From the NCBI RefSeq assembly GCF_023065955.2, contig NW_026622763.1:86223299-86287298 (forward strand): a stretch of 64,000 nt of DNA, in the 5' to 3' direction. Below, piece by piece: positions 45,311-57,390 of the stretch (positions within the stretch are counted from its first letter, which is position 1; every line of letters begins with the position of its first letter). This stretch comes from Ursus arctos (taxonomy: Eukaryota > Chordata > Mammalia > Carnivora > Ursidae). The position numbers and the translations under genes are program-made. The notes beneath the pieces are model-generated. The model had not been told where the DNA came from and searched no databases. It saw only the letters and a list, made by a program, of their open reading frames with translations.

Positions 45311-46784
45311 AGTCCTATATTTACCAAGCAAAAGTTAAAAATCTCATCAGCTTTTATGAGGTAAATTGTATCTGAAGTCCACAAGGTTAGAGACCAGATA
45401 TGTTTACGTTTCACCCCACACGGTTACTTGTCACAGTTCTATGCAAATCACTATTCAGATTTTATACCCGACGTACTTGTGTTTTAACGATGCTGTTTTG
45501 ATTTTAATGCTAAGAGATAATTTTTAGACTTAAGGAAAAACATGATAGCATCAGTAGACACAGACATATTTAAAACACTAACAGATTCAGCACTGTTGAA
45601 GCAGATAGGTTGTCAGTTGATTATGATAACTTGACTTTTCGATGAGTAAAATCTCACATTCTGTGGAAATAGAGATTGTGTGTGTGTATGCAGTTAGCTG
45701 GAAGGATTGTAGGAAGCAAAAGAAATGCATTTTAAGAATGCTATCTAAAACTTCAAGGGAAGACTAAGCTTGATTTCCACCCCCTCCAAAAGAAAAGAAA
45801 AAAATTGGGGGGTGGGGTGCCTGGCTGGAGGGAATAGCCCAAGTCACTGGTTTACGTGCTGTGGGGAGGGAAGCTGATAAGGCACCAGCAGAGTCATGTC
45901 TTGAAGACACCGGGCACATGAGGCACAATACTTCAAATGGACCATAAACCCAAAGAAAAATATGGGTTTTTAACCGACTTTACCCTGACCTGAAAAACCT
46001 TAAGACAAAACAAACCAGAACTTCTGTGGGGGAGAGGCATACCTTGGAGACCGGCAGGAGCCAGCTGACTGGAACAAAGTTTGTTGTTTTTGTTGTTTTC
46101 ATACGGTGGATGGATATGGATCCCGTGGGTGAAGGAGAAAGGAATAGTCAGAGGTGGCAATCCTGTGGGGGGCGGGTGGAGAATCTCTGATGTTGACTAT
46201 GAAAAAAGCAGAAACAAGATAACAGAATCTTAGATGTTAGATTGCTATTTTCGAAATCCGCCTTGATGGGATTTGGGGAAACTATCCAGATTTGGGGATG
46301 GAGTAGCATAAGTCCTGGTTTGTCAGTTTCTCTTTATTTAGCAAATAGAGAGCTCTGTAGAAGTCTCTGGGTATGTCTCAGAACCGTATGATGAGCCAAG
46401 TGCAATAGCGAGGAGGTCCTGAACCCATTTGCACCTGGGGTGGAATTGGTGCGTGAGACCCTTAGAAAAGCAGTACCTGCTGTCAGTTTTCCAGTAAATA
46501 GCAAAAGCTAGAATCTCCCATCTGGGTGAATAAGATGAGGATGTCCTGATGCCCTTTCTTGGAGGGGCGACATTAATTTTCTCTCTTACTGCTCCATGGC
46601 TCCCGATGTATTATCCTCACTGCAGCAGTAACCAGGGTTCTCTGTCTCTTCCTGTCTCTTCACATCTACCTAGCTGGCCAAGCTTTTAAAAATTGTGTAT
46701 GGGAACAGTATGCATCAGGCCCATGTCCTTTTTTCCCCTTCCATCAGCCCCTTATTAAAACCACTCAATTTAAACCCCAGAGTA
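45311..46784. other. Unique sequence, no feature recognised
   Basis: No transposon or gene is recognised. A G-rich patch (GGGGGGTGGGG) lies at 45807-45817. Confidence 0.45.
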
Positions 46785-46995
46785 ATAGTTTGAAAACTAT
46801 ATTGTTTCACGAGTCCCTTTAAAAATCTAATAAAAAACGCACAACCCACTCGCCACACCCGAACAGGAGGCTCTCCCTACGCACATAATTATACACCACA
46901 TGCCACATTTATTTGCAGGAGTTCGTGAACCCCTCCAAAACCCGTTTATGGAAGCCCACGTGAAAAAGGCCTGGCCGTAAAGGATTGTTTCACCC
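46785..46995 (-). mobile_element. Possible old DNA-transposon repeat
   Basis: TTTCACGAGTCCCTTTAAAA and GAGTTCGTGAACCCCTCCAA resemble reversed 'GGTCCATGAACCCC' repeats of the hAT/MER group. Overlapping minus frames at 46827-47271 run through and beyond it and are not supported as genes. Confidence 0.35.
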
Positions 46996-47520
46996 TGTTT
47001 TAGGGTTGCCAAGAGCTTAAAAAAACGGAGAGAAGAAGTGCAATGATGCATGTGGCTTTTCTTTTGAGATAGCTTGGATCTCTCCATGAGCAGTTGAGGA
47101 GTCGAAAAAGCAAGTAAACGTCAACAGTTCTGAATCCCAACATTGTTTAATGACAGCCTTCCCCTGTTTGCCGACTTGCTGCTTAACAACAATCCTGTTG
47201 ACACTGTGTAAAAAGCTTTCCAGGTCCTCCCAGGTAAATAACCCACTCCTACCGATCACCTGGCTGCCCAACTGAACCTTTAATGCACACAGAATTCATG
47301 AAGATGAGTCATTCTTTTTGCCAAACGTACCTCAATATGTTAAAGATTTTACTACTTCACGAGAGAGCTTTTCATGTACTGATCTCGGCAAAGACGATTA
47401 CAAGAAGGCACCAGCTTTAAGTGAAACTCTGACTAAAAACGAAATGTTTCCCTGTTTGCGAAAATTGTAAATACCTAAAGTTTCGGAATCATTCCAGTTT
47501 GTATTGCTCGAATAGGTTTA
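46801..47520. other. CpG-retaining segment
   Basis: By eye 22 CpGs occur in 720 bases of otherwise AT-leaning sequence, well above the window's background. No promoter elements or coding frame stand out. Confidence 0.45.
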
Positions 47521-48649
47521 GCACATGACATTTTGGACAGGTGAAAAGATTTTGTTTTTGCCTCCTTTCTTTGCTGCTGAAGTGCAGTCTCTCACCAAGT
47601 TAAGTGAAATTCAGTGATGTGTAACATGAAACAAGGAGGTAAAATTGTGACAAAATCATTGATTCGTTATAAACAAATGGGAGAAGTGGTAGGTTTCTTT
47701 CTAAAGAAAGAAAAAGAATGACTAACACTTAAAGGAAGCAGAACTTTTGATGTAGAAAAGACAATTGTGGAGGGGAGGGCTGGTCAATAGCACTGTGCCC
47801 TTGCTGGTTGCTGGCTCCACTGCAAAGGTAACCTAATCGCTCTCAGTACAACCTGGCAGGAGGCCTGAGGCTAGAGCAGGGAAGCAGGGGGTGGGGCTCG
47901 GAATTTGTTGGATTGGCTAATCAGGCCCTTCCCTAACAGCCAAGAAGGAAACGGATTACCTGTGGCTGTGACTGAGAGACCCAAGGCCAACAGGACCAGT
48001 TGCCTGCATAGTATTCTGCCAAGAAGTATAAGAATAGTTCCAGGTTTCACGGTGGTTTTACTCAAGTTTGGAAACAGGTGGGAATGTCTGGGGGGGGGGG
48101 GGTGGAATCCAGGTGGCAGTTTTAACTTTAAACAGCAAATAAAGCTAGAAAATATTTCCCAAAGTCAAAAGTGATTAAATTGCTGGAAGCAACCTTAAAA
48201 GCCAGAGCTCAGATTGGAGGTAGACACATCATCTAGGATCGATTCTGGTACAAGGTAAAAGGAGCCAGAATTGGAATTGTATAATGAAATTTTTGAAAAC
48301 ATAAATTATATGTTCGATATCATTTAATACCCCCTTACTCGCATATGTTATAGATGAGGGGTTTCACAGAGTTTCTGAGTCACAATGTGATTAACCTATG
48401 GTCCTATGGCCAGTGGCAAACTTAATAGGCTCCAGAGTCCCCCAGGACTAGTTCGGGGACCCTGGAAATAGAGAAATGGACGTAAGAGGTGTTGGAATGT
48501 AAAGCCAATTGTAGATTAACAACACCTGATGAAGTTACAAATTAGTGAAAAGTCATATTGTAACCAGGTATTAGCAGATTTAGAATGAATTTTGGTGCCT
48601 TTTTAGGGTTCTTTTTTTACTTTCTTGGGTTAAAATCCTTGTTGTTAAA
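47521..48649. other. Unique sequence with a promoter-like patch and a G13 run
   Basis: At 47882-47930 a GC-box-like GGGGGTGGGGCTCGG is followed by GGATTGGCTAATC (a reversed CCAAT motif). A donor-like CAGGTGGGA lies at 48075-48083 and a 13-G run at 48090-48102. CCCTTACTCGCATATGTTAT onward (about 48330-48440) may be a reversed MIR. Confidence 0.35.
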
Positions 48650-48661
48650 AAGCACATTCTA

Positions 48662-48866
48662 GGGCCGCCTGGGTGGCTCAGTCAGTTAAGCGTCTGCCTT
48701 GGGCTCAGGTCATGATCCCAGGGTCCTGGGATAGAGTCCCTAGTTGAGTCCGGCCCTATGCTCAGCGGGGAGCCAGCTTCTCCTCCTCCCTCTGCCTGCC
48801 TCTCTGCCTACTTGTGCTCTCTCTCCGTCAAATAAATAAATAAAATATTTTAAAAAAAAAATTAAG
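48662..48866 (+). mobile_element. CanSINE, older subtype
   Basis: GGGCCGCCTGGGTGGCTCAG start, GTCATGATCCCAGGGTCCTG block, TC-rich middle, (AAATA)n and an A-tail. The 12-bp TSD AAGCACA(T/C)TCTA at 48650-48661 and 48867-48878 has one mismatch. Confidence 0.95.
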
Positions 48867-48878
48867 AAGCACACTCTA

Positions 48879-51589
48879 TTCCTTCCTTCTGTAACCATGT
48901 CCATAGGAAACCAAAAACAATATAGTGCAGAGGTTTTACCACTACAAATATCAAGAAAATGATCTATACTGTTCCTCTCGTTTAATAGAAAGTTCTTAGA
49001 AATGTCACTCAACAATTTGTCCATAATTTGATTTTAAAATGATGACTTCAAATTATTTCTAGCTATAAATTGAGAACAAATTTTAAGCTAGGCAGATTAT
49101 TAGATTCTAATATCCACATGAACTTTAAGGAACGGAAGTTCTAAAAACCTGCCGTAAAAAAGAAAGGACACCTTGACTTGATTGTTAATATTTTTTTAAA
49201 ACTCAAGTGAAACCTTTTCCAAATTTTTAAAATATCCTACAAAAGCAGGTAAGAGACTTGTAGGAAGTTTTCTGCAGTTTATTAAGGAACTTCATTTATT
49301 GGAATTTATTAAAGAACTAGGAAAAATGGAACTTTCTGGAGTATCCAAAAGGTCTCTGCTGTCTGCGTTCAAAATTCACTTTAAATCATTATCCCAGATA
49401 TTATTTTCTTGAAATTTGTAGTAGTAAAACCCTTTCACTAAAACTATTTTTGGTGCTCTGGATACAGCAAGAGCGATTAATATGTGCTTTAAAAAATGTG
49501 GATCCTAACTCAAGAAACTGAAGAACCATTAAGTTAGTTCTAGATCATGTTAATACATGGTTATAATTTGGTGCCCTTTTAACTATAGTTTCTTCGGTTG
49601 TTGTTTATCTACATTTGGTTTATCTTGGCCTTAGATTAAAACACAACATCCATTTGGCCATCCAATGGGGTGATACATGGCCACAGTAGAATTACCTGGA
49701 GCCCAACAGTGAAGCCCTCTGTTAAATGACTCCCAAGAGAATGTATAAAAGACGTGAACCCCTTTCTTTTCATTTTCACAATTTTCTTTTTATATGAGAA
49801 ATTAACTTTACATGACTGTCTAGGTATTTGAATAATCAAATAAACTAGTTGAAAATAAGCCAGTGTAGTACATGAAAGCATTTTGTCAGGAAATGTCTAA
49901 AGCATTTTAAACTCCTCTGAAGGGGAATAGAATAAACAGCAAGTGTTACATCCCTGTAATTCGACTGTTAATTACTAAAGGCTAAAACCTAACCCAAACA
50001 CTAACTTCCTAAGAGGTAGAATGTACAGAAATATCAATGGAAATTTTATAAGCTACAAACTCAACACTGCAAGAGCATTTTCAGAGAAAAACACAGCATA
50101 CTATATCACTGATGTTTTAGAAATATTGTGGATGTAATATCCTGTAGTGTTTGAAATGAGAAGCAGAGAAAGAAGGAAGTGTATCGTGGTGTTAAGGACG
50201 ATGACTGTGGCTATTTAAGGGCCAGGCCTTTTTTCTTCAGCATGAAAAAGGCAACAGCAGTGACCAAGCAAGTGTTGAATTTGTTCTGCCAGGATTTAGG
50301 AATAAACTGATAAAGTTCCAAGCAGAGTGACTCTGCATATCACTCCCATCACCGAGAAACTGTTAGGACAAAACTTCTCAATTATGTTTCCAGTTGAATT
50401 ATCCGAAAGTGCTCATCAGAGCACTAACTTACCCTTCAGAGAACTTCCATATTACTCATGGTATTTAGGCAATTCTAATTCCAAACAATGCAGAGCAGCC
50501 GGGAAAGAATCAGAGTTCACATTCAGTTGCTGGCCCTTGGAACTTAACTGGAGCCAACCTGTAAAAGCCAACACCTTTCTTTGTTCTACTTTTTGTTAAT
50601 CCATACTAGTCATTAGATCATGAATAGGTTGAATCTTAACACAAATATTTAGGATTTTTGTTTAATTTGGTTCTTGAAATTATCAATTTCTACCCTCTAT
50701 TTTGTATTTGCTGTGGTCCTATAAATGACAGGCTTCTTCGAGTCTTCTCATGTCCCATGCCAGCGGCAGCATCTGCCCTCCTCTGCTATTATGTACCTTG
50801 ATGGCATAATGGTCTAGTTGCATATGTTTCCATTGTACCAATAGATTGAAAGAAAAAGGGTAAAACCACTCAGAGTTGAAAATATAAACTTTGCCAGAAA
50901 TCTCCATAATTTCCAGGTATTAAAAATCTAAATATTTTATTCAGGTAATACAATGAATATTAACTATTATAATTCCATTAGTGCTATGCATAGCATTTTT
51001 CTAATCACAAAAATGAAAAAATATTAAACATTCAAAATGCCAGGTAAATTCAAGATTTGGATGGAGTGCCATAATTATCTAATCACAAACACAGACCCAT
51101 GAAGAAAATTGTTGCAAGAAGGGAGGGAGGACAGAAAACTTCCATTCGGTCTCTAATAAAGTTTCATATAATCTTTAGCATTACTTTTGTAGGGAAAAAA
51201 TACATTGTTAAAAGCACAGGTCTTATTAAAAATCAAAATCTCTATTTTATGCTCATTTACAAAAGTCAAGAGAGCTCAGATGGAAGAGAGTATCTACTTA
51301 TTCTTTCATTTAATTAATCAGTACTCACTGAAGAGGAAGGCACTTGAAGGGGAAGTCTTTTTCAGACTTCAACCTGTACATCTAAGACTGGGCACCTAAA
51401 AGAAATTTTTTTAAGGCACCCACTTACCTAGACAAACATATAAAGACACTGGTGCCTTCTTGCATGTGTGAATGCATCCTGTTGTCAATGATGTTGGTGG
51501 GAGGTAGTACAAAAGGAAGGCAGAGAGTGGAATTTTCATCTAAGTTGAGAGTATTTGGCCAGTGCCTTTGAAATATGGCTCAACTCTTG
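48879..51589. other. Unique AT-rich sequence, no feature recognised
   Basis: No transposon is identified over 2.7 kb. Frames up to 94 codons (such as 50327-50599) show no domain. A TATTTAAGGG element at 50213-50221 is TATA-like but without other support. Confidence 0.45.
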
Positions 51590-51690
51590 ATATGTTCATT
51601 AGTTCATTCATTCTTTGGTTCATTCAATTTCATTAAATATTTAAAGTATTTACTGAGAAGCTATGTTCTAAGCATTGCCTTTAGCACAGC
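51590..51690 (-). mobile_element. L2 3' fragment
   Basis: TTCATTAGTTCATTCATTC, then AAATATTTAAAGTATTTACTG and TATGTTCTAAGCATTGCCTT look like a reversed L2 3' end. Confidence 0.5.
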
Positions 51691-51820
51691 TAGTCTCCTT
51701 TTAAATAGTAACTAGCAAGTCAGAAAATTAGTTCCTATAATTCTATAGAGGAAATAAATATACTTGAGTTTGTTTCACTAATATCAAAATAGTGTTGCTT
51801 TGTTTTTAAAAAAAATACTG

Positions 51821-52283
51821 GAGACTGAAGAATGAATAAAGTGGTCTATATTCACAATGGAATATTGCTCAGCTATCAAAAAGAATGAAATCTCGCCATT
51901 TGCAATGATGTGGATGCAACTAGAGTGTATTATATGAAACGAAATAATTCAGAGAAAGACAAATACTACATGATTTCACTCATGTGGAATTTAAGAAACA
52001 AACAGATGAACATATGGGGGGGGGTGCAAAGAGAGAGAGGGAAACAAACCATAAGAGACTCTTAAAGATAGCAAACAAACCGAGGGTTGATGGAGGTAGG
52101 TGGGGGATGGGCTAGATGGGTGATGGCCATTAAAGAGGACCCTTGTTGTGTTGAGTACTGGATGTTGAATGTAAATGATGAATCACTGAATTCAACTCCT
52201 GAAATCAAGATTGCACTGTATGTTCACTAACTAGAATTTAAATTAAAATTTGAAAAAAAAAAAAAAAGAAAGAAGAATAGTAG
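51821..52283 (+). mobile_element. LINE-1 3' end, 5'-truncated
   Basis: End of ORF2 (TCACAATGGAATATTGCTCA, GCTATCAAAAAGAATGAAAT, CATGATTTCACTCATGTGGA) and a 3'UTR with a G9 run (52016-52024), then an A-rich tail. A 13-bp TSD (A8 followed by TACTG) lies at 51808-51820 and 52284-52296. Confidence 0.95.
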
Positions 52284-52528
52284 AAAAAAAATACTGTCTG
52301 AGCTAGAAATCCATCCGGGGGTCTATTAGCGTTAAGTTAATGATTAAATTGTAGCATGGGACCAAGCGTCTAGGCAGTTAAAAAAAGCAAACTGGGGAAG
52401 AGAATACGATGAATAAGTATACTATATTTACCTTTACTTTGAAACTCTACCTAAAAGAAAGTGTGTCTCCTTGTGTATCTTTTCTTTGTCTCCAAGAAAT
52501 AAGACCCGGTCTTTAATGAAGTTCTCTT

Positions 52529-52730
52529 TTTTTTTTTTTTTTTTTAAGATTTTATTTATTTATTTGACAGAGAGAGACAGCCAGCGAGAGAGGGAACACA
52601 GCAGGGGGAGTGGGAGAGGAAAAAGCAGGCTCCCAGCGGAGGAGCCTGATGTGGGGCTCGATCCCAGAACGCCGGGATCACGCCCTGAGCCATAGGCAGA
52701 TGCTTAATGACTGCGCCATCCAGGCGCCCC
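52529..52730 (-). mobile_element. CanSINE, young subtype
   Basis: The reverse complement starts GGGGCGCCTGGATGGCGCAG and the tail is seen as a T17-18 run. A perfect 15-bp TSD, TAATGAAGTTCTCTT, lies at 52514-52528 and 52731-52745. It shares subtype text with the copies at 3583 and 12769. Confidence 0.97.
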
Positions 52731-52745
52731 TAATGAAGTTCTCTT

Positions 52746-53929
52746 ATCCAGATTGGGAGCTTAGAGTCTGAAATACACATCTTGGCAGTCGACAAATACT
52801 TTGAAAGGAAATTTTGATGAATTTTCCCTAGTAAAGTCAATTCCCTTTAAGAAACTAGAATTATGTTTTATGTCTAAGTACATAACAAGTTCTATAGAAT
52901 ATCTTTTCTCCAGAGATGACTTGTTATTTCCTTTGTGAAAAGTGGACTGTAGAGTGTGATCTCTGCTTTGCCATCCCTGAGTTTTGCTCAGGGAGATATG
53001 ACCATATCTGAGCTTGCATGAGCACCCTTCCTACCTCTATTCCAGCCTGTTACTGCTGCAGTATCCCAGGTATGCTTTTTTCAGTTCAAATGGAATGTAT
53101 TTGAACCTCATCCTACACATGGAAAGAACCTCACATTCCTCACAGTTTTTCCAGAAATTTTGGCAGGAGAAGGGAAGAGAAGGTAAGGATGGCGCGTATG
53201 CTTTTCCTGGTCAACTCTGGCTCTGAACTGCTTATTAAAATTTGTTATAGATTGTGATCCTTTCCCCAAGTTCTATCTGTACTGTCCCATAGAACCCCTA
53301 AATTAAAATACAGAACTTTCTCCTTGATTTCTCCCTTAAAATAACATTCTCACTAGTCATGTGAGTATGTAGAACTTTTTATTAAAAGTTTGGGGCTAAC
53401 TAGGAGATTGATGTAATTAGCCTTATCATGTCTCTTTTTCTAAACTTTCCCCAAATTTCTATTACCCTCATGTGATTATGTAAAGCAGTTACACCCTCCA
53501 CCCTTGCATCACCAAAACCACATCAATGTGCCAGCCTGCACAGTGGGCTGTCTATTCTTGCTCTTTCCTTAGACTGGTACCACAGAAATTCACTGAAGTT
53601 CTAGTCTTGGCTTTATTCTGCCCTCTGTTCCTACCCCCAATAGACTCTTCAGGGAAGGGAACAGCATTGATTAATTTCTACTGATACGAGTTTTGTCATT
53701 CCCCAGTGGAGCCAAAGTAGTTGTTATACTTGGGGTTTGAAATAACCATTTGTTTCTTTCTCCATTATATTAGATGGTCCTCAGCTTTGGAGATTTCATT
53801 TTTTTCTGTCACAGGAGCACAGACAAAACCCTTTTCATATAGACTGGCTTGTGGACCAGTTATGGGTTGCCCATAATTATAATCTCAAGATCCAAACTCT
53901 TGCTGGTCATGCCAAGATACTCTAATTAG
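52746..53929. other. Unique sequence, no feature recognised
   Basis: No repeat or coding signal is seen. Confidence 0.45.
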
Positions 53930-54125
53930 GGAAAGGAAGGAAACTTAGAGTTTCTTAAGTATCTCTTCTATGCCTAGCTTGATAGATTCATGAGAACTGA
54001 GCAAAATAGGTACTGGTATTTCTAATTTTATTGATAAGAAGGCTGAGGTCAGAGAAATCACTTATATAAAATCACATGGCCGGGGACTGGACCCAGACCT
54101 TGTGGCCAACAAAGATGTGTGCCCT
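53930..54125 (-). mobile_element. MIR SINE remnant
   Basis: TTTATTGATAAGAAGGCTGA, GGTCAGAGAAATCACTTATA and ATCACATGGCCGGGGACTGG match reversed MIR. Confidence 0.65.
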
Positions 54126-54394
54126 CCCATAATATCCCAGTACTAGGAGAAAAAAGATGTTAAACTGTAATTTCCAAAGTATTTGACCCCTCAGCTCTGA
54201 GGGACTTTGTTTTCAGTCCTTCTCAGCCTCTCAGATCCTCCCAGCAGGTGATAAGGACTCATTGTAAATTACCCAGGGGCAAATAGCCTGAGTCTTAAAG
54301 AACCCTTGCCTGGCCCAACCTGGGGTAAATTCAGGCATCCATTTTAGGAATCCACCAGTTAGTACTGAGTTAAGAAAGATCCTAAAGTCAATCG
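54126..54394. other. Unique sequence, no feature recognised
   Basis: No feature is seen. Confidence 0.4.
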
Positions 54395-54408
54395 GAAAAT
54401 TGCATATT

Positions 54409-54624
54409 GGGTTTTTTTAGTATTATTTTAATTAATATATAGTGTATTATTAGTTTCAGAGGTAGAATTTAGTGATTCATCAGTTGCATAGAACACCCAG
54501 TGCTCATGACATCACATGCCCTCCTTAATGTCCATGACCCAGTTAGGGCATCGCCCACCCACCTCCCCTCCAACAACTTTGAGTTTGTTTTCTATAGTTA
54601 AGAGTCTCTTATAGGTTGTCTCCT
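54409..54624 (-). mobile_element. LINE-1 3' end, short
   Basis: T-rich start, ATATAGTGTATTATTAGTTT, the GATTCATCAGTTGCATAGAA segment as in the young L1 at 20310, and a C-rich 3'UTR tract. A 14-bp TSD (GAAAATTGCATATT) lies at 54395-54408 and 54625-54638. Confidence 0.93.
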
Positions 54625-54854
54625 GAAAATTGCATATTTGAAATAAACTGAAAACTAAATTTTTGGATTAATAGTTTGGGAGGAGGTGAAAGTATAATTT
54701 CTTTGAAGACGAGGGGCACGGTCTGGTGGTAAATGTGTACACATGTGCATCTTTAAGGAGATACAAATCCACTCATCTTGCCATGCCTGCAGAAAACCAC
54801 ATAAGCAAAAATGGAGAAATGTGGCATTGTCGCTGCCCAGGTGTTTGTGCATAA

Positions 54855-55170
54855 GTGTTTTGTGGTAAAATATAACATAAAATGCACCCTTTCAACCATT
54901 TTTGAATGTACAATTCTGTGGCATTATGTACATTCACATTGTTGTACGACCAACACCACTAGCTATCTAGGACTTTTTCATTCTCCCAGACTGAAATTTC
55001 ATACTGATTAAAAAAAAAAAAACTCTCCACCTCCCTCCCCAGCTTTCAGCCCACGGTCACCCCTTTTCCATTTTCTGTCTCATAAGGTGAAATCATACAG
55101 TGTTTGTCCATTTGTGTTGGTCTTGCTTTACTTTGCATAATGTCCTCAAGGTCTGCGCTACTGTCAAACT
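54855..55170 (-). mobile_element. Ancient L1M-type LINE-1 3'UTR
   Basis: AACATAAAATGCACCCTTTC, CAACCATTTTTGAATGTACA, TGTGGCATTATGTACATTCA and TTTGCATAATGTCCTCAAGG follow the old L1M 3' text in reverse. An A-run at 55010-55021 interrupts it. Confidence 0.8.
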
Positions 55171-56169
55171 CCTCTTACCACCACTGGATAATGGCAGCAA
55201 CTTCTCCAGGGTGAAATGCTCATGGCTTGGTCCTGTCCAGGGATATAGGAGATGGAAAAACTTGATAAATATGCAGATTAACCAAGTGAGAATAATATAT
55301 TTGTTTTCATAAACATTGGCACTTGAGCAGATCAGCAGAACCCAGAAGGACAGAGTTTTGTGGATGCATTCTGCAATGTACATGACAATATTTTGACACT
55401 AGGAACAAGTATTAAACTTAGATTTTTATTGATTAGTTTAGCAAAGATTAACCAGGGCCCTACTATATTAGAGATATCAAGAGAATGAGATAAAGACCCC
55501 TCATCAATAAGAACGTAAAAATTTGTGTCCTTACACCTATCATCAGCCGTCCTTAAGAACCTCACTTGGAGGTGATCTATGCAAAAAGATAACAGAAGGG
55601 TTGGAAATAAAGGTTTTACTGGTGCTCGCAATGAATATTATTCCTTGAGAAGAAAGTCATTTTTATTGAAAAGGAAGCATTGTGGCTTAATATAATGGAG
55701 AGTGTATTAAGAACAATGTATTTCTGGCGAAACAATGCTTAGAACCCAGTCAACAAAACAAGCCAGGCTGCTGTAAAAAGTTCAAATATTTCGTCAATTC
55801 TAAGGCACATGCTTCTTTCTCCTCTTAGATCTCTAAAATCAAAAGGTATCTTATAATCTATAGATGAAATTGGGTAAATGGGATAAAGTAAATTATTTTT
55901 GTTTCTTTCCTGGGGTTGTTTGCCTGCCTTTTAAGGGAAGGTTTGTTTGATGTTTTTGTTTGGTTTCTTGGGGCTCTGTCTTTAAGAACTTGTTTATGAG
56001 TCTTCCATTTGCTAGTGTTTAATGATTGTATGAGCCTAGAATTTAAATGGTGCAAATCTCTGACCTTTATTTTTATTCTTTGTTCTGACCATCACTGGAG
56101 AGTGCAGGCATTGAAGCAGAAACAAGGTCTGAATACAGTAATGCGTACCTGAGCCTTCTCTGTGGAAGA
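55171..56169. other. Mostly unique sequence
   Basis: A possible reversed L2 fragment lies at 55425-55510 (CAGGGCCCTACTATATTAGA). Frames up to 99 codons lack domains. Confidence 0.4.
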
Positions 56170-56385
56170 CTCTGGAACTCACCTGCCTGTGTTTGAACCT
56201 TACACCTATCTAGCTGTGTCATCTGGGACAGATTACTTCAGCTTCTCTGTGACTCAGTTTCCTGAAATGGTGAATAGTGATATCTACCTCATAGCGTTCT
56301 GAGGGTTAAGTGAGTTTAATATAAGTAAAACAGAATAATGCCTGACACATACTAACCCCTCTCAACTGTTAGCTGTTACCATTGT
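56170..56385 (+). mobile_element. MIR SINE remnant
   Basis: Nearly full-length forward MIR: AACCTTACACCTATCTAGCT, GTGACTCAGTTTCCTGAAAT, CTACCTCATAGCGTTCTGAG and CTGACACATACTAACC. Confidence 0.85.
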
Positions 56386-56549
56386 GTTTTACTTCCTTAC
56401 TATCTTGTGTCTTCCTTCTCTCTAGGTCCACGTGTCTAACTATGTCCCTTCTTTGGGACAGCTTTCAAAATTATGTGTTCAGCATGGGCCTTTCCTCTGA
56501 ACTCCTGATGTTTACTCCCTTGGATATCTAAAGGTATCTCAAAACCAAC

Positions 56550-57390
56550 AGATCTATAAAAGAATTCTCAATATTTTTTAACCTTAATCAAACTGTTCCT
56601 CTTCCAATTTTCCCAGTCTCCATAAATGGTCCTAGATCATCCTTTAAATCACCCTCTTGGTCTATCCACACTCCATATTCAAGCTGTTGGTAAAACTTGT
56701 CACTTCTGCCTTCAAAATATACTCAAATTTGATTTCTCATGACTTCCATTACATTTACTCTGGTTCGAACTATCAACTCTTTCTTGAACAACTGGATTAG
56801 CTTCCTACTGATTTCTCAGCTTCCTTCCTCCTTACTCCTTAGACTCTTTATCCAGGGTGGTCCCTTTAAATTGTGGCCCATTATCATGTTTCTCCTTTGC
56901 TGAAGACCCTCCAGTCATTTTCCCTCTGCTCCCAGTTATGCATAAGTCCTAGCACAGCCTGGTGGCTGGTACCTGATCTCGCCCCACGTTACCCCTTTCA
57001 TCCCCTCTTTCCCCTTTTCACTCTGTTCCAGCCACTTTGATTTCTTCAAGTGGCTCATGTACCATCCTACTCTTGCTTGTCTCTATTCTGACAAATATCA
57101 GGATGGTGGCCCCTTTATTCCCTTCAGGTCTCCTATCACATAGGCCTGCCTTCCCTGACCACAATGTGGAAGTAGCATTCATTTCCCTCCCCCCAGGACA
57201 CTCTGTTGCTTACTTCGCTTTCCTTTTCCTCCCTTGCACTTACGGACACCTGATACATTATCTATTTATTTGTTTTTCTCCTTAAGATCTAGGACATTTT
57301 GTACAGGCTGTGTCCCCAGGGCCTACAACAGTATTTGGCATGATAATAGGAGCTCAGTAAATGTTGAATAAATGAATAAACTAATGTGTC
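56550..57390 (+). mobile_element. L2 LINE 3' part, long
   Basis: About 840 bases follow L2 in order: GCTGAAGACCCTCCAGTCAT, TCTGTTCCAGCCACTTTGAT, CTTCAGGTCTCCTATCACAT, CCTTCCCTGACCACAATG and, at the end, GGAGCTCAGTAAATGTTGAA with (TGAA)n. The 82-codon frame at 57037-57285 is L2-derived. Confidence 0.8.

Noticed and set aside
46827..47271. Two overlapping minus frames (86 and 84 codons)
   Set aside because: The first largely overlaps a probable DNA-transposon remnant; neither shows a domain or splice signals.
47905..48174. 89-codon plus frame near the promoter-like patch
   Set aside because: Initiates at a non-ATG codon and runs through the G13 tract, giving a Gly-rich stretch; not protein-like.
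50213..50222. TATTTAAGGG as a TATA box
   Set aside because: No initiator, GC box or downstream exon; such motifs are common in AT-rich DNA.
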